From assembly GCF_000767615.3 (NCBI RefSeq), contig NZ_CP009553.3, forward strand, positions 496,001 through 560,000: a DNA stretch of 64,000 nucleotides, given 5' to 3'. The DNA comes from Pandoraea pnomenusa (GTDB taxonomy: Bacteria; Pseudomonadota; Gammaproteobacteria; Burkholderiales; Burkholderiaceae). Positions 26,578-35,084 of the stretch are shown in pieces; the stretch's first letter is position 1, and each line of letters opens with the position of its first letter. Both the position numbers and the translations under genes were made by a program. The notes under the pieces were generated by a model, which did not search any database, was not told the DNA's origin, and saw only the letters and a program-made list of their open reading frames with translations.

Positions 26578-27740
26578 AGGCGTCTGCCCTTGGTGATCGC
26601 GATCCGGTCATCGTCGACGTCGTGAGAACGCCCGTCGGCCGACGCGGTGGCGCCCTGCGCGAGTGGCACGCGGCCGCGCTGCTCGCCCAGGTGCTGGGTG
26701 CCGTGCTGACGCGCACCGGCGTGCCGGCCGATGCGATCGACGACGTAGTCGCGGGCTGTGCAACCCAGGTTGGCGAACAGGCCGGCAACATTGCGCGCAC
26801 GGCGCTGTTGATGGCGGATTTTCCGGTGACGGTGCCGGGGACGACTGTCCAACGTGCCTGCGGTTCGTCGCAACAGGCCATTCACTTTGCCGATAACCTG
26901 ATTCGCGGCGGCACCTGCGACGTGGTGATCGCCGGCGGCGTCGAACTGATGTCCAAGACGCAGGGGGCCAACGATGACCCGCGATACGGCAAGCGCTATC
27001 CCGACGCACTCGTCGAGCGCTTCTCGATGCCGTCGATGGGCATTGCGGCCGAGCGCATTGCGGCGCACTGGAAGCTCGAACGTGCCTATCTGGACGAACT
27101 GGCGTTGCGAAGCCACGTGCTGAGCGCGGCCGCGTACGACGCGGGCAGGTTCGCCCGCCAATGGGTGCCGGTCACCGGCGCCGACGGTGAGCCGCTTGCG
27201 CGAGACGAAGGGGTGCGTCGCGACACGTCGCTGGAGAAGCTCGCTTCGCTCAAGGCGTCGTTTCGCGATGACGGCCGGGTGACGGCGGGCAACGCGAGTC
27301 AGGTCTCCGACGGCGCGGCGGCCGTGCTCCTGATGACGGCGGCGAAGGCGCGCGAGTATGGCCTTCGCCCGCGCGCCGTGTTGCGAGCACAGTTGGTCGT
27401 CGGCGTGGATCCCGCGATGATGCTGACCGGCCCGATCCCGGCGACACAACAGATTCTCGCGCGCAGCGGGCTCGCGCTCGAAGACATCGACCTGTTCGAG
27501 ATCAACGAAGCGTTTGCGTCGGTGCTGGGCGCGTGGCTCGCCGAGATCCGGCCCGACCTGTCGCGCGTGAACGTCAACGGCGGGGCGATTGCCATGGGAC
27601 ACCCGCTGGGGTCGACGGGCGCCCGCCTGATGGCCGGACTCGTCGATGAACTCGAAGCGCGCGGCGGACGTTACGGGTTGCAGTCGATGTGCTGCGGCGG
27701 AGGGCTGGGAACGGCCACGATCGTGGAGCGCGTGGAGTGA
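26574..27740 (+). CDS. Thiolase (acetyl-CoA C-acyltransferase)
   Basis: A 388-residue thiolase that cleaves 3-ketoacyl-CoA with CoA. The nucleophilic Cys is in VQRACGSSQQAIHFA. The second motif is NEAFASVLGAWL. NGGAIAMGHPLGSTGARL holds the catalytic His, and the C-terminal catalytic Cys is in MCCGGGLG. All catalytic residues are present, so it is a full degradative-type thiolase rather than an SCP2-like or HMG-CoA-synthase-like form. The ATG overlaps the upstream stop, and the next gene lies 46 bp on. Confidence 0.92.
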   Translation: MKASALGDRDPVIVDVVRTPVGRRGGALREWHAAALLAQVLGAVLTRTGVPADAIDDVVAGCATQVGEQAGNIARTALLMADFPVTVPGTTVQRACGSSQQAIHFADNLIRGGTCDVVIAGGVELMSKTQGANDDPRYGKRYPDALVERFSMPSMGIAAERIAAHWKLERAYLDELALRSHVLSAAAYDAGRFARQWVPVTGADGEPLARDEGVRRDTSLEKLASLKASFRDDGRVTAGNASQVSDGAAAVLLMTAAKAREYGLRPRAVLRAQLVVGVDPAMMLTGPIPATQQILARSGLALEDIDLFEINEAFASVLGAWLAEIRPDLSRVNVNGGAIAMGHPLGSTGARLMAGLVDELEARGGRYGLQSMCCGGGLGTATIVERVE

Positions 27741-27786
27741 TGGCGCATGGGCGCAGGCAACACTGGCAAGCACGAGGAGCGAGGCG

Positions 27787-28272
27787 ATGACGGAAATCGA
27801 CCGTTCATGGATCGGCACGACCGCGCAGGCGTTTCGGGTTGACGTCGAACGCGGCGCGATTCGTAAATTTGCCGACGCGATCGGCGACGACAACCTTTTG
27901 TACCGTGACGACGCCTTTGCCCGCCGTCACGGCTACGACGGCATTGTGGCGCCGCCGACGTTTCCGACATGCTTTCGCGCGTCGCAGGATCCCCCGTGGA
28001 TCGCCACGCTCGACCGACGTCGTATCGTCGCGGGGGAGATGGGGTTTCACTACCACCGACCCATTGTGGCCGGCATGCGATTCGAGTGCCGTCTGCAACT
28101 GGTCGGCATCGACGACAAGGAGGGCGCACGCGGCGCGATGTCGCTGCTGCGCCAGGTGATGTCGGGGCATCTCGTGGGCGACGACGGTTTGGCGCACGAA
28201 TGCGTTTTCACCGTGCGACGCACCACCGTCTATCGGTCTGCGCAGCAGGTGACGTCGAGGAGTCTGGCATGA
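27787..28272 (+). CDS. Hot-dog-fold dehydratase N-half (MaoC/FAS1-DH-like)
   Basis: A 161-residue single hot-dog domain of the type annotated as MaoC N-terminal/FAS1 dehydratase. It begins with a helix (RGAIRKFADAIGDDNLLYRDD), then YDGIVAPPTFPTC and GEMGFHYHRPIVAGM. The hydratase-2 catalytic Asp/His motif, which needs an N-R-I-H-Y stretch, is not evident here, but it is clear in the next gene. The two overlap by four bases, so they probably form a heteromeric hydratase. A GGAGCGAGG ribosome site supports the start. Confidence 0.84.
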   Translation: MTEIDRSWIGTTAQAFRVDVERGAIRKFADAIGDDNLLYRDDAFARRHGYDGIVAPPTFPTCFRASQDPPWIATLDRRRIVAGEMGFHYHRPIVAGMRFECRLQLVGIDDKEGARGAMSLLRQVMSGHLVGDDGLAHECVFTVRRTTVYRSAQQVTSRSLA

Positions 28273-28697
28273 ACGGGATGCATCTGTTGCATGCGCGCGT
28301 GGGCGACACCTTCGCGCTCTCGGTGCCGGCGGTGACCACCACACAACTCGTGCGCTATGCCGGGGCCTCGGACGATTACAACCGCATTCACTACGACCAG
28401 GGCTACGCGCAGGAGGCGGGACTGGGCGGTGTGATTGCTCACGGCATGTTGACGATGGGCTTCATGGGGCGCGCGGTGTCGGACTGGGCCGGACCGTCGG
28501 CGGTCATCGTCGATATCGAGGCGCGCTTCAATGCGCCGGTGCGTCCGGGCGACGCCGTGATGGTGGTCGGCACGGTGGCCGATTGCGCGCAGGGTGACGA
28601 TGGGCGGCGACGCCTGCGTTGCGACATCGTGGCACGCGTGGGCGACCGGACCGTCGCCCGCGGGGCGGCGGTGGTGGCGGCGCCTCGCGCTCAGTGA
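28269..28697 (+). CDS. MaoC-like (R)-specific hydratase domain protein
   Basis: A 142-residue hot-dog protein with the hydratase-2 catalytic motif: YAGASDDYNRIHYDQGYA, with D and H spaced five apart, followed by GLGGVIAHGMLTMGF. It would hydrate or dehydrate an enoyl-CoA, giving an R-3-hydroxyacyl-CoA. Its start overlaps the end of the preceding half-domain gene, like the HadAB and ChsH1/H2 pairs of actinobacteria. The gene for flavin reductase follows after 116 bp. Confidence 0.88.
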   Translation: MNGMHLLHARVGDTFALSVPAVTTTQLVRYAGASDDYNRIHYDQGYAQEAGLGGVIAHGMLTMGFMGRAVSDWAGPSAVIVDIEARFNAPVRPGDAVMVVGTVADCAQGDDGRRRLRCDIVARVGDRTVARGAAVVAAPRAQ

Positions 28698-28813
28698 GTG
28701 AAGTCGCATCCGGTACCGTGCAATACCGATCGGCATGGCCCCAGGGGCACGGGGTCGGACGCGTCGCGGTGCGATGCGACAGGATTGTCATGATGCTTTT
28801 CGAGGAGGCTTCC

Positions 28814-29317
28814 GTGAACGCCACGTTCGATGCCAGCCATTTCCGTCACGCGCTGGGTCGCTTTGCGACCGGCGTGACCATTGTCACGACGACCACGCCC
28901 GACGGCACGCCGATCGGGCTTACGGCCAACTCCTTCAATTCGGTGTCGCTCTCGCCACCGCTCGTGCTATGGAGCATCAACAAGCGCTCCCGCAGTCTGG
29001 AGGTGTTCGAGACGTCGGGGCGATTCGCGATCAATGTGTTGTGTGCGGATCAGATGCCGCTCGCGGCCCGGTTCGCATCGCCCGTGCCGGACCGCTTCGA
29101 AGGGGTGCAATGGCGCAGCGGGCGCGGGGGAATGCCCCTTTTCGACGGTTGCGTGGCGTGGTTCGAATGCAATCTGACGTTCAAGTATGAGGGCGGCGAT
29201 CACTTCATCTTCGTCGGCGAAGTCGTGGATCTCCACCATTGCGACCGGGTACCGCTGCTGTACGCCGCGGGCGCCTACGGCGTGCCTACGCCGCATCCGG
29301 ATCTCGCCATCGGGTGA
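28814..29317 (+). CDS. Flavin reductase-like protein (HpaC/HsaB type)
   Basis: A 167-residue FMN/FAD reductase-like protein. Diagnostic segments are FRHALGRFATGVTIVTTTTPDG, GLTANSFNSVSLSPPLVLW and FAINVLCADQMPLA. It supplies reduced flavin to a separate oxygenase in two-component systems. GTG 28814 has GGAGG six bases upstream and fits the family's length; an ATG at 28790 with a weaker AGGA site is the alternative. It is the last gene of the island's plus-strand set. The only plausible oxygenase partner in the window is the ACAD-fold protein at 24169. Confidence 0.85.
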   Translation: MNATFDASHFRHALGRFATGVTIVTTTTPDGTPIGLTANSFNSVSLSPPLVLWSINKRSRSLEVFETSGRFAINVLCADQMPLAARFASPVPDRFEGVQWRSGRGGMPLFDGCVAWFECNLTFKYEGGDHFIFVGEVVDLHHCDRVPLLYAAGAYGVPTPHPDLAIG

Positions 29318-29343
29318 CGCGGCCCACGCTGCGCAGGGTAGCG

Positions 29344-30342
29344 TTATTCCCAGCGCAGCGATTCGACCTCGAGCTTCTTTTCCAGTGCGCGCACTTCCTT
29401 TTGCAACAGTTTCGCCATTTCGATGCGCCGCTCGCCCGAGAGCCGGGATTCGATGGCGGCGATGCTGATCGCCGCATACGGGGTGCCCTGCCGCGGACGA
29501 ATCGCCAGCCCGATGGCCGAGACGCCCGGTAGCACGTCTTCTTCGTTGATCGCGTAACCCGCCTCGGCCGAGATCGCCATGGCGTGCTCCAGTCGCGACT
29601 GGGTGGAATTGCCGAAGCTCGCGAGACGTCCGGCGTTGGTCGCCATGACCCGTGCGCGCTCGTCGGGCGGGAGCGCGATGAGCAGCGCAAGACTCCCTGC
29701 GCCCACGCCGAGCGGACGGCGTCCACCGATTTCGAGCGTACGCGTCTGAATCGGGTAGCCGCCTTCGATGAGGTCGATACAGACGGCGTCGAGTCCGCTG
29801 CGCACCATCAGGAAGACCGAGTCGCCCGACTTTTCCGCCAATGCTTGCAATGTGGGTTGGCACAGCTCGCGCAGACTGAAGTGCGGCGAGGCGGCCAGCC
29901 CGAGTTCGTAAACCACGTGCCCGAGATGGTAGTGCCGGGTCTCGCGGTTCTGCATCAGCATGCCTTGCGCGACCAGTCCCTTGACGATGCGGTGCGCCGT
30001 TGGCCGCTCCAGCGACAGGGCGTCGGCAATATCGGACAGGCGCAGGCCTTTCATGCCGTGTGCGGCCACTTCGCGCAGCACGGTGACCGCGCGGTGGATG
30101 CTCTGGGTGCCGAGCGGCGGCGTGGCACCCGCGGGAGTCTCCGGAGGGAGGGGGGCGCTGGCGTTCGCTTTTGGCCTGCGAGCCTTCGGCGCGGTTTCGA
30201 CGCTTTTTGTGGACACGGTGGAAAGTGGAGCAGAGGATTGCACGCTATCGGAGGCCGGCACAATGGGCCATCGGACAAAGGGACTTCGGATTCCCGGTCC
30301 GATTAACGTGATCGTACTATATCCACTTCCCGCCGCGTTCAC
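29344..30342 (-). CDS. IclR-family transcriptional regulator (second copy)
   Basis: A regulator collinear with the one at 8301-9224. The helix-turn-helix is QSIHRAVTVLREVA...LRLSDIADALSLERPTAHRIVKGLV. The effector domain contains LGLAASPHFSLRELCQPTLQALAEKSGDSVFLMVRSGLDAVC. The frame opens with a GTG at 30342, directly after the ligase stop. No internal ATG precedes the helix-turn-helix and no good ribosome site is seen, so the true start could be one of the in-frame GTG codons further in, leaving a shorter N-terminal extension. Its 3' end lies only 26 bp from the flavin reductase end (convergent). Likely targets are the ligase-MFS-aldolase operon and/or the island. Confidence 0.84.
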   Translation of the reverse strand: MNAAGSGYSTITLIGPGIRSPFVRWPIVPASDSVQSSAPLSTVSTKSVETAPKARRPKANASAPLPPETPAGATPPLGTQSIHRAVTVLREVAAHGMKGLRLSDIADALSLERPTAHRIVKGLVAQGMLMQNRETRHYHLGHVVYELGLAASPHFSLRELCQPTLQALAEKSGDSVFLMVRSGLDAVCIDLIEGGYPIQTRTLEIGGRRPLGVGAGSLALLIALPPDERARVMATNAGRLASFGNSTQSRLEHAMAISAEAGYAINEEDVLPGVSAIGLAIRPRQGTPYAAISIAAIESRLSGERRIEMAKLLQKEVRALEKKLEVESLRWE

Positions 30343-31887
30343 CTAGGCCGAACGCAACGCCGTTTTCAGCACCTTGCCATAGTGGTTCTTAGGCAGTGCG
30401 TCGAGCGCCACATATCGCTTGGGGCGCTTGAACCGTGCGATATGCGCCAGGCAGAATGCGTCGAGGGCGGCGCTGTCGAGCGTGTCCCCCGGGGTGCAAA
30501 CCACGTACGCGACCACGACTTCGCCCCACTCGGCGTCCGGCTCGCCGATCACGGCCACCTCCGCGACGCCGTCGGCGCGCAGCAGTACCTCCTCGACTTC
30601 GCGCGGATAGATGTTCGTGCCGCCCGAGATGATCACGTCCTTCGAGCGGTCCTTGAGCGTGAGGTAGCCGTCGTCGTCCAGCACGCCGATATCGCCCGTC
30701 CACAGCCAGCCGTCGCGCAAGGTCTTCGCCGTCGCCTCCGGATTGCGCCAGTAGCCCTGCATCACGACGTCGCCGCGCACCACGACCTCGCCGGGCGTGC
30801 CCGCCGCGACCGGCTCGCCGTCGTCGTCGACCACGGCCACTTCCACCATGGCATGCGCGTGGCCGACCGACGCCAGACGCGGCGCCCAGCGCGGATGTTC
30901 GCTCGCCGCGATAGCCTCGCGCGGGAGCACCGTGATCGTCATCGGTGACTCGCCCTGGCCGTATATCTGCACGAAGCGCGGTCCCATCACCGAAAGCGCG
31001 CGCTCGATGTCCGCCGCGTACATTGGCCCGCCGCCGTAGACGAGCGTCCTGAACCCGTCCGACTTTGCCTCCGTGGCCTGCGCATGCCGCACCAGACGGT
31101 TCACCATGGTGGGCGCCGCGAAACACGAAATGTTCCCCAGTGACGCCGCCAGGGCGAACATCTCCTGCGCATCGAACCCACCGGACGCGGGAAACACGTG
31201 GCCCGCCGCCTGCATCATGAAGATCACGCTGTAGAGTCCCGCCCCATGTGACATCGGGGCCGCGTACAGGGTGCGGTCCTCGCGACCGGGTGTGTCGACG
31301 TCCGTCAGGTAGCACGCGGCCATCGACCACAGGTTTCGATGGGACAGCATCACACCCTTCGGGCGCCCGGTCGTTCCAGACGTGTAGAAGATCCACGCCA
31401 GATCGTCGTTTTCGCGCGACGCGACGGCGCCAGGCCGGAGGCTGCCCGCTGAGTGCCCGCTTCCTTGACTCGCTTCGACCTGGAGCCACTCGGCGACGCG
31501 GCTGTCCTCCGGCGGCATGCGCACGACCGACGGCGACACGAATTCGGCGATGGACTGGAGATCGTCCGCCTGCGCCAGCAGAATGTCCGCCGCGGCGTCG
31601 CCGACGATGAAGGCCGCCTCGCGCGGATGCAGCTTCGCGTTGATCGGCACGGCGACGAGCCCGGCCCACCAGATCGCATACAACCACTCGAGGTACTCGG
31701 GCCGGTTGCGCATCCACAGCGCCACTCGAGCGCCGTCGGCCAGCCCCATCGAGCGCAGGCCGGCAGCCAGGCGTGCGCAGCGCCGGGCGAGCGTTGCGTA
31801 ATCGTGCAGCGGCGTGTCGCCAAGATACGTCGCGATGTGATCCGGATACCGCTGCGCGGCGCGGGCGAGGGTATTGGCAATGTTCAT
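30343..31887 (-). CDS. Acyl-CoA ligase (AMP-binding enzyme), second type
   Basis: A 514-residue ANL-family CoA ligase of the fatty-acid/aryl-CoA type. It begins NIANTLARAAQRYPDHIA. The P-loop is FYTSGTTGRPKGVMLSHRN, then YGQGESPMTI, LWTGDIGVLDDDGYLTLKDRSKDVIISGGTNIYP, and the terminal lysine in NHYGKVLK. It differs clearly from the ligase at 18370, so it should activate a different acid. The ATG overlaps the transporter stop, so import and activation are coupled. Substrate unknown; aromatic acids are common for this type. Confidence 0.88.
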   Translation of the reverse strand: MNIANTLARAAQRYPDHIATYLGDTPLHDYATLARRCARLAAGLRSMGLADGARVALWMRNRPEYLEWLYAIWWAGLVAVPINAKLHPREAAFIVGDAAADILLAQADDLQSIAEFVSPSVVRMPPEDSRVAEWLQVEASQGSGHSAGSLRPGAVASRENDDLAWIFYTSGTTGRPKGVMLSHRNLWSMAACYLTDVDTPGREDRTLYAAPMSHGAGLYSVIFMMQAAGHVFPASGGFDAQEMFALAASLGNISCFAAPTMVNRLVRHAQATEAKSDGFRTLVYGGGPMYAADIERALSVMGPRFVQIYGQGESPMTITVLPREAIAASEHPRWAPRLASVGHAHAMVEVAVVDDDGEPVAAGTPGEVVVRGDVVMQGYWRNPEATAKTLRDGWLWTGDIGVLDDDGYLTLKDRSKDVIISGGTNIYPREVEEVLLRADGVAEVAVIGEPDAEWGEVVVAYVVCTPGDTLDSAALDAFCLAHIARFKRPKRYVALDALPKNHYGKVLKTALRSA

Positions 31888-33281
31888 GACGACCTCGCCA
31901 CACCGGTACTGCCCGCACCGACGGCGTCGGCGGAGGCCGCGCGGCGCGTCGTCACCGTCAGGAAGACGAAGAGCAGCAGGCCGTACACGAGCACCATCAC
32001 GCCGAGCGTGGTCATGCTCGCGCCGTAGCCGCCGAAGGTGTCCTTGGCCCATCCCGTCAGATAAGGCCCGACGAAGCCGCCGAGATTGCCGACCGAATTC
32101 ACGAGGCCGATGCCCGCGGCCGCGGCCGCGCCCGTCAGGAACATCGGCGCCAGCGGCCAGAAGAGAATGTTCGACGCCAGAATACCGGCTGCCGCGATAC
32201 AAAGGCCCAGAATGCCCACGTAGGGAGATGCGGCATTGCCGGCCATCACCAGGCCGACGGCGCCAATCGCGGCAGGCAGCAGGATGTGCCAGCGACGCTC
32301 GCCGGTCTTGTCGGAGTGGCGCGCATTCACGACCATCGCCACGCCTGCACAGATGTACGGCACCGCGCTGAGCAAGCCGGCCTGTGTGTTGTCCAGTCCG
32401 CCGATGCCCTTGAGGATCTGCGGCATCCACAGCGTGATACCGAACAGGGCCGTGATGTTGCAGAAAATCGCGAATGCCAGCAGCAGCACCTTGCCCGAGA
32501 GCAGCGTCTCCATGACGCCGTATTGACGGGCGCGCTCCTTGGCCGCCTTTTCCTGCGCGAGCGTGCGCACCAGCCATTCACGTTGCGCATCGGTGAGCCA
32601 CGCGGCTTTGTCCGGCGCATTGCCCAGCACGAAGTACGCCACGACGCCCACCACCACGGCCAGGCCGCCTTCGAGCAGGAACATCCATTGCCAGCCGCGC
32701 AGTCCGGCGAACTCGTGAAACGACGTGAGGATCGCAGTGGAGAGCGGCGCGCCGATCAGCACGGCAAGGGGCAGCCCGAGAATGAAGATCGCCGTCGCGC
32801 GGGCCATGGCGCGTCCCGGAAACCACAGGCTCAGGTACAGCACGATGCCGGGAAAGAAGCCCGCCTCGGCCACGCCCAGAAGGAAGCGCATCGTGTAGAA
32901 CGAGGTTTCGCCGGAAACGAAAGCGAAGCCCGCCGATACGATGCCCCACGTCACCATGATGCGCGCGATCCAGATTCGCGCGCCGACGCGATGCAGGATC
33001 AGGTTGCTCGGCACCTCGAAAACGAAGTAGCCGAGAGAGAAGATACCGGCGCCGAAACCATAAACGGTGGCGGTGAATCCCAGATCGCCATTCATGTGCA
33101 ACGCCGCGAAGCCGACGTTGACGCGATCGAGGAACGCCACGATATAGCAGAGAATCAGGAAGGGCAGGATGCGGCGAAATAGTTGGCCGATCGTTTCCTG
33201 CGCGATGCGCGAGTCCAGTGCGGCGGCGTTATCGCCGTTCGCGACCGTTTGGCTCGCCTGTGTTGCGATGGTCGGGTTCAA
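31884..33281 (-). CDS. MFS transporter, ACS family, second copy
   Basis: A 465-residue 12-helix transporter. The helix-1 motif is AFLDRVNVGFAALHMNGDLG; then VEVPSNLILHRVGARIWIARIMVTWG-type loops follow. Paralogous to the gene at 5403-6755. It starts with TTG at 33279-33281; GGAGAC lies five bases upstream and no ATG in frame comes earlier than the helix-1 region, so TTG is the best start. It is followed by the CoA ligase with an ATGA overlap and preceded by the class II aldolase after 109 bp. Substrates of the family are organic anions such as phthalate, tartrate and galactonate. Confidence 0.87.
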   Translation of the reverse strand: MNPTIATQASQTVANGDNAAALDSRIAQETIGQLFRRILPFLILCYIVAFLDRVNVGFAALHMNGDLGFTATVYGFGAGIFSLGYFVFEVPSNLILHRVGARIWIARIMVTWGIVSAGFAFVSGETSFYTMRFLLGVAEAGFFPGIVLYLSLWFPGRAMARATAIFILGLPLAVLIGAPLSTAILTSFHEFAGLRGWQWMFLLEGGLAVVVGVVAYFVLGNAPDKAAWLTDAQREWLVRTLAQEKAAKERARQYGVMETLLSGKVLLLAFAIFCNITALFGITLWMPQILKGIGGLDNTQAGLLSAVPYICAGVAMVVNARHSDKTGERRWHILLPAAIGAVGLVMAGNAASPYVGILGLCIAAAGILASNILFWPLAPMFLTGAAAAAGIGLVNSVGNLGGFVGPYLTGWAKDTFGGYGASMTTLGVMVLVYGLLLFVFLTVTTRRAASADAVGAGSTGVARSS

Positions 33282-33390
33282 GGGGTGTCTCCGTCATAGT
33301 TCTGTTTTGGAATGCTGACCACTACCAACTGCCTGCCACGGACTGCGTGACGCTACTGCCAAACGGCAAGAAGATACGAATGCGGCTCGC

Positions 33391-34188
33391 CTACCGCTTA
33401 TAGTCGTGCCCGTCCCGCTCGAGCCGACGCAACAGCGACGGCCATTCGCGATCGCCGGAGCCGCGCAGATCGTTCACCCACTGATGCGCGGTCAATTCCG
33501 CGATCTCGCGCGACGGAATCCGCAGGGCCGCGCCAGTGCTCTGCGCCAGCAGCTGCGCCCTCGCGGCTTTCTCCAGATAGAACATCTCGACGAACGCATG
33601 CCCGACCGAGCGGCCCACCGTAAGTGTGCCGTGATTGCGCAGAATCATCGCAGCACAGTCGCCCAGGTCGGCCAGCAGCCGCTCGCGCTCGTCGATGGTG
33701 AGGGCGATGCCTTCGTAGTCGTGATAACCGAGCCGGCCCACGAAGCGCATGGCATGCTGGGTGATCGGCAGCAACCCGTCTTCGAGGGCGGACAGCGCCA
33801 TGCCCGCTTCGGTATGCAGATGCATCACGCAGGCGGCGTCTTCGCGCGCCGCATGAATGCAGCCGTGAATGACGAACCCCGCCGCGTTCGGTCGGTGGGG
33901 CGACTCGCCCACGACACGCCCGTCGAGATCGATCTTCACCAGATTCGACGCGGTGATTTCGTGAAACGACAGGCCGAGCGGGTTGACGAGAAAGTGATGG
34001 TCCGGGCCAGGCACGCGCGCCGACAGATGGGTGTAGATCAGGTCGTCCCACCCGTTGAATGCGCAAAGCCGGTAGGCCGCCGCAAGATCCTCGCGCAGGC
34101 GCCGCTCTTCCGGCGTAATGCCCGTGTCGGCAAGCCGCTCGCTGACGGGCAGGTCAAAGGAAGAAAAAACTGTGTCAGACTTCTGCAT
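33391..34188 (-). CDS. Class II aldolase/adducin family protein
   Basis: A 265-residue protein of the class II aldolase/adducin head-domain fold. Zinc-type histidines are visible in VMHLHTEAGMALSAL and MILRNHGTLTVGRSV, with a further His in ITQHAMRFVG. Enzymes of this group cleave or decarboxylate sugar phosphates and related hydroxy-keto acids. The start is backed by GGAGAACGGG. It is the promoter-proximal gene of the minus-strand operon and shares the 34189-34301 promoter gap and its palindromic operator with tetR. Confidence 0.85.
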   Translation of the reverse strand: MQKSDTVFSSFDLPVSERLADTGITPEERRLREDLAAAYRLCAFNGWDDLIYTHLSARVPGPDHHFLVNPLGLSFHEITASNLVKIDLDGRVVGESPHRPNAAGFVIHGCIHAAREDAACVMHLHTEAGMALSALEDGLLPITQHAMRFVGRLGYHDYEGIALTIDERERLLADLGDCAAMILRNHGTLTVGRSVGHAFVEMFYLEKAARAQLLAQSTGAALRIPSREIAELTAHQWVNDLRGSGDREWPSLLRRLERDGHDYKR

Positions 34189-34260
34189 CCCGTTCTCCGA
34201 GCCGATGCACCGTTGGCAGGGTTGCCTGCCGAATAGTTTTCGATACGGTGCTATTATTTA

Positions 34261-34280
34261 TGAACTAAACGTTTAGTTTA
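34261..34280. promoter_or_regulatory. TetR operator 1
   Basis: TGAACTAAACGTTTAGTTTA; the inner 16 bases (34263-34278) are a perfect palindrome centred at 34270/34271. It lies in the divergent gap, 22 bp before the tetR start and 73 bp from the aldolase start, and matches operator 2 at 35025-35044 in 17 of 20 positions. Confidence 0.75.
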
Positions 34281-34301
34281 GTATTTGTCCGGACACAACG
34301 A

Positions 34302-35003
34302 ATGTCAAGTCAGTCGAATCCCGAATCTCCGGCGCCCGGTCGGCGCGGTCGCAAGCGCAGTGTCGAAGCGGAGCGCGCCGTACTCGATGCGGCTTATCGT
34401 CTGTTGCTGGAGCAGGGGCTGCACGCCACCACGATGGAAGCGATCGCCACGGCGGCAGGCGTGAGCAAGGCCACGATCTACAAGTGGTGGCCGAATCGCG
34501 CCTCGGTCATCATGACCGCGTTCCTGCGCGAAGCGGGGCAGGCACTGCCGTATCCAGAAGAGTTGCAACTCGACAGCATCTTCGCGCGTCTGCTGAAGAT
34601 GGCCGAAGAATTCTGCGGACCGATGGGCACGATGATCAGCGCCCTGATCGCGGAGGGGCAGTCGGACCCGGAGATCGCACAGGCATTTCGCGACGGCTAC
34701 GTCTCGGCACGACGCCAACAGGGTGTGGAAATCGTGCGCGATGCGATTGCACGTGGCCTGATCAAGCCGGGCGATCCCGACGTCGTGCTCGACATCCTTT
34801 ACGCGCCGCTTTACTACCGTCTGCTCGTGGGCCACAAGCCACTCACGCGCGCGTTCGTCCGCGAACACGTCGATCTCGTAATGCAGGGGCTGCTGGGCCC
34901 CAACGGCACCGTGCCCGAATTGACCCGCACACGCTCGCGGAGCGCCGGCACAGGTGTTGGGAAAACCTCGCGGGCACGAAGTCCGGCGAAAAAAACAGCT
35001 TGA
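34302..35003 (+). CDS. TetR/AcrR-family transcriptional regulator
   Basis: A 233-residue repressor. The helix-turn-helix is at about residues 20-70: AVLDAAYRLLLEQGLHATTMEAIATAAGVSKATIYKWWPNRASV. The ligand domain contains FCGPMGTMISALIAEGQSDPEIAQAFRDGYVSARRQQGVEIV and LDILYAPLYYRLLVGHKPL, as in TetR_C_16-like proteins. A Ser/Arg/Lys-rich tail (TRTRSRSAGTGVGKTSRARSPAKKTA) ends the protein. It lies between the two near-identical operators, so it likely represses itself, the divergent aldolase operon and the downstream SDR. Confidence 0.9.
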   Translation: MSSQSNPESPAPGRRGRKRSVEAERAVLDAAYRLLLEQGLHATTMEAIATAAGVSKATIYKWWPNRASVIMTAFLREAGQALPYPEELQLDSIFARLLKMAEEFCGPMGTMISALIAEGQSDPEIAQAFRDGYVSARRQQGVEIVRDAIARGLIKPGDPDVVLDILYAPLYYRLLVGHKPLTRAFVREHVDLVMQGLLGPNGTVPELTRTRSRSAGTGVGKTSRARSPAKKTA

Positions 35004-35017
35004 CGTCTCCAGCGGGG

Positions 35018-35046
35018 TTGCGGATAAACTAAACGAATAGTTTAGA
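35018..35046 (+). promoter_or_regulatory. SDR promoter with TetR operator 2 in the spacer
   Basis: TTGCGG (35018-35023), 17-bp spacer, TTTAGA (35041-35046). The operator-like TAAACTAAACGAATAGTTTA at 35025-35044 has outer 7-bp arms TAAACTA/TAGTTTA and overlaps the spacer and -10 box. A bound repressor here would directly block polymerase. Confidence 0.65.
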
Positions 35047-35084
35047 AAATAAAGCGACCACATCATCCAATGGAGACGCGCCGT

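Noticed and set aside
30343..33281. The second ligase/MFS set as a duplicate of the first catabolic unit
   Set aside because: The ligases differ strongly in length and motif details, and the MFS resembles the one at 5403 rather than the ABC system. They are separate modules.
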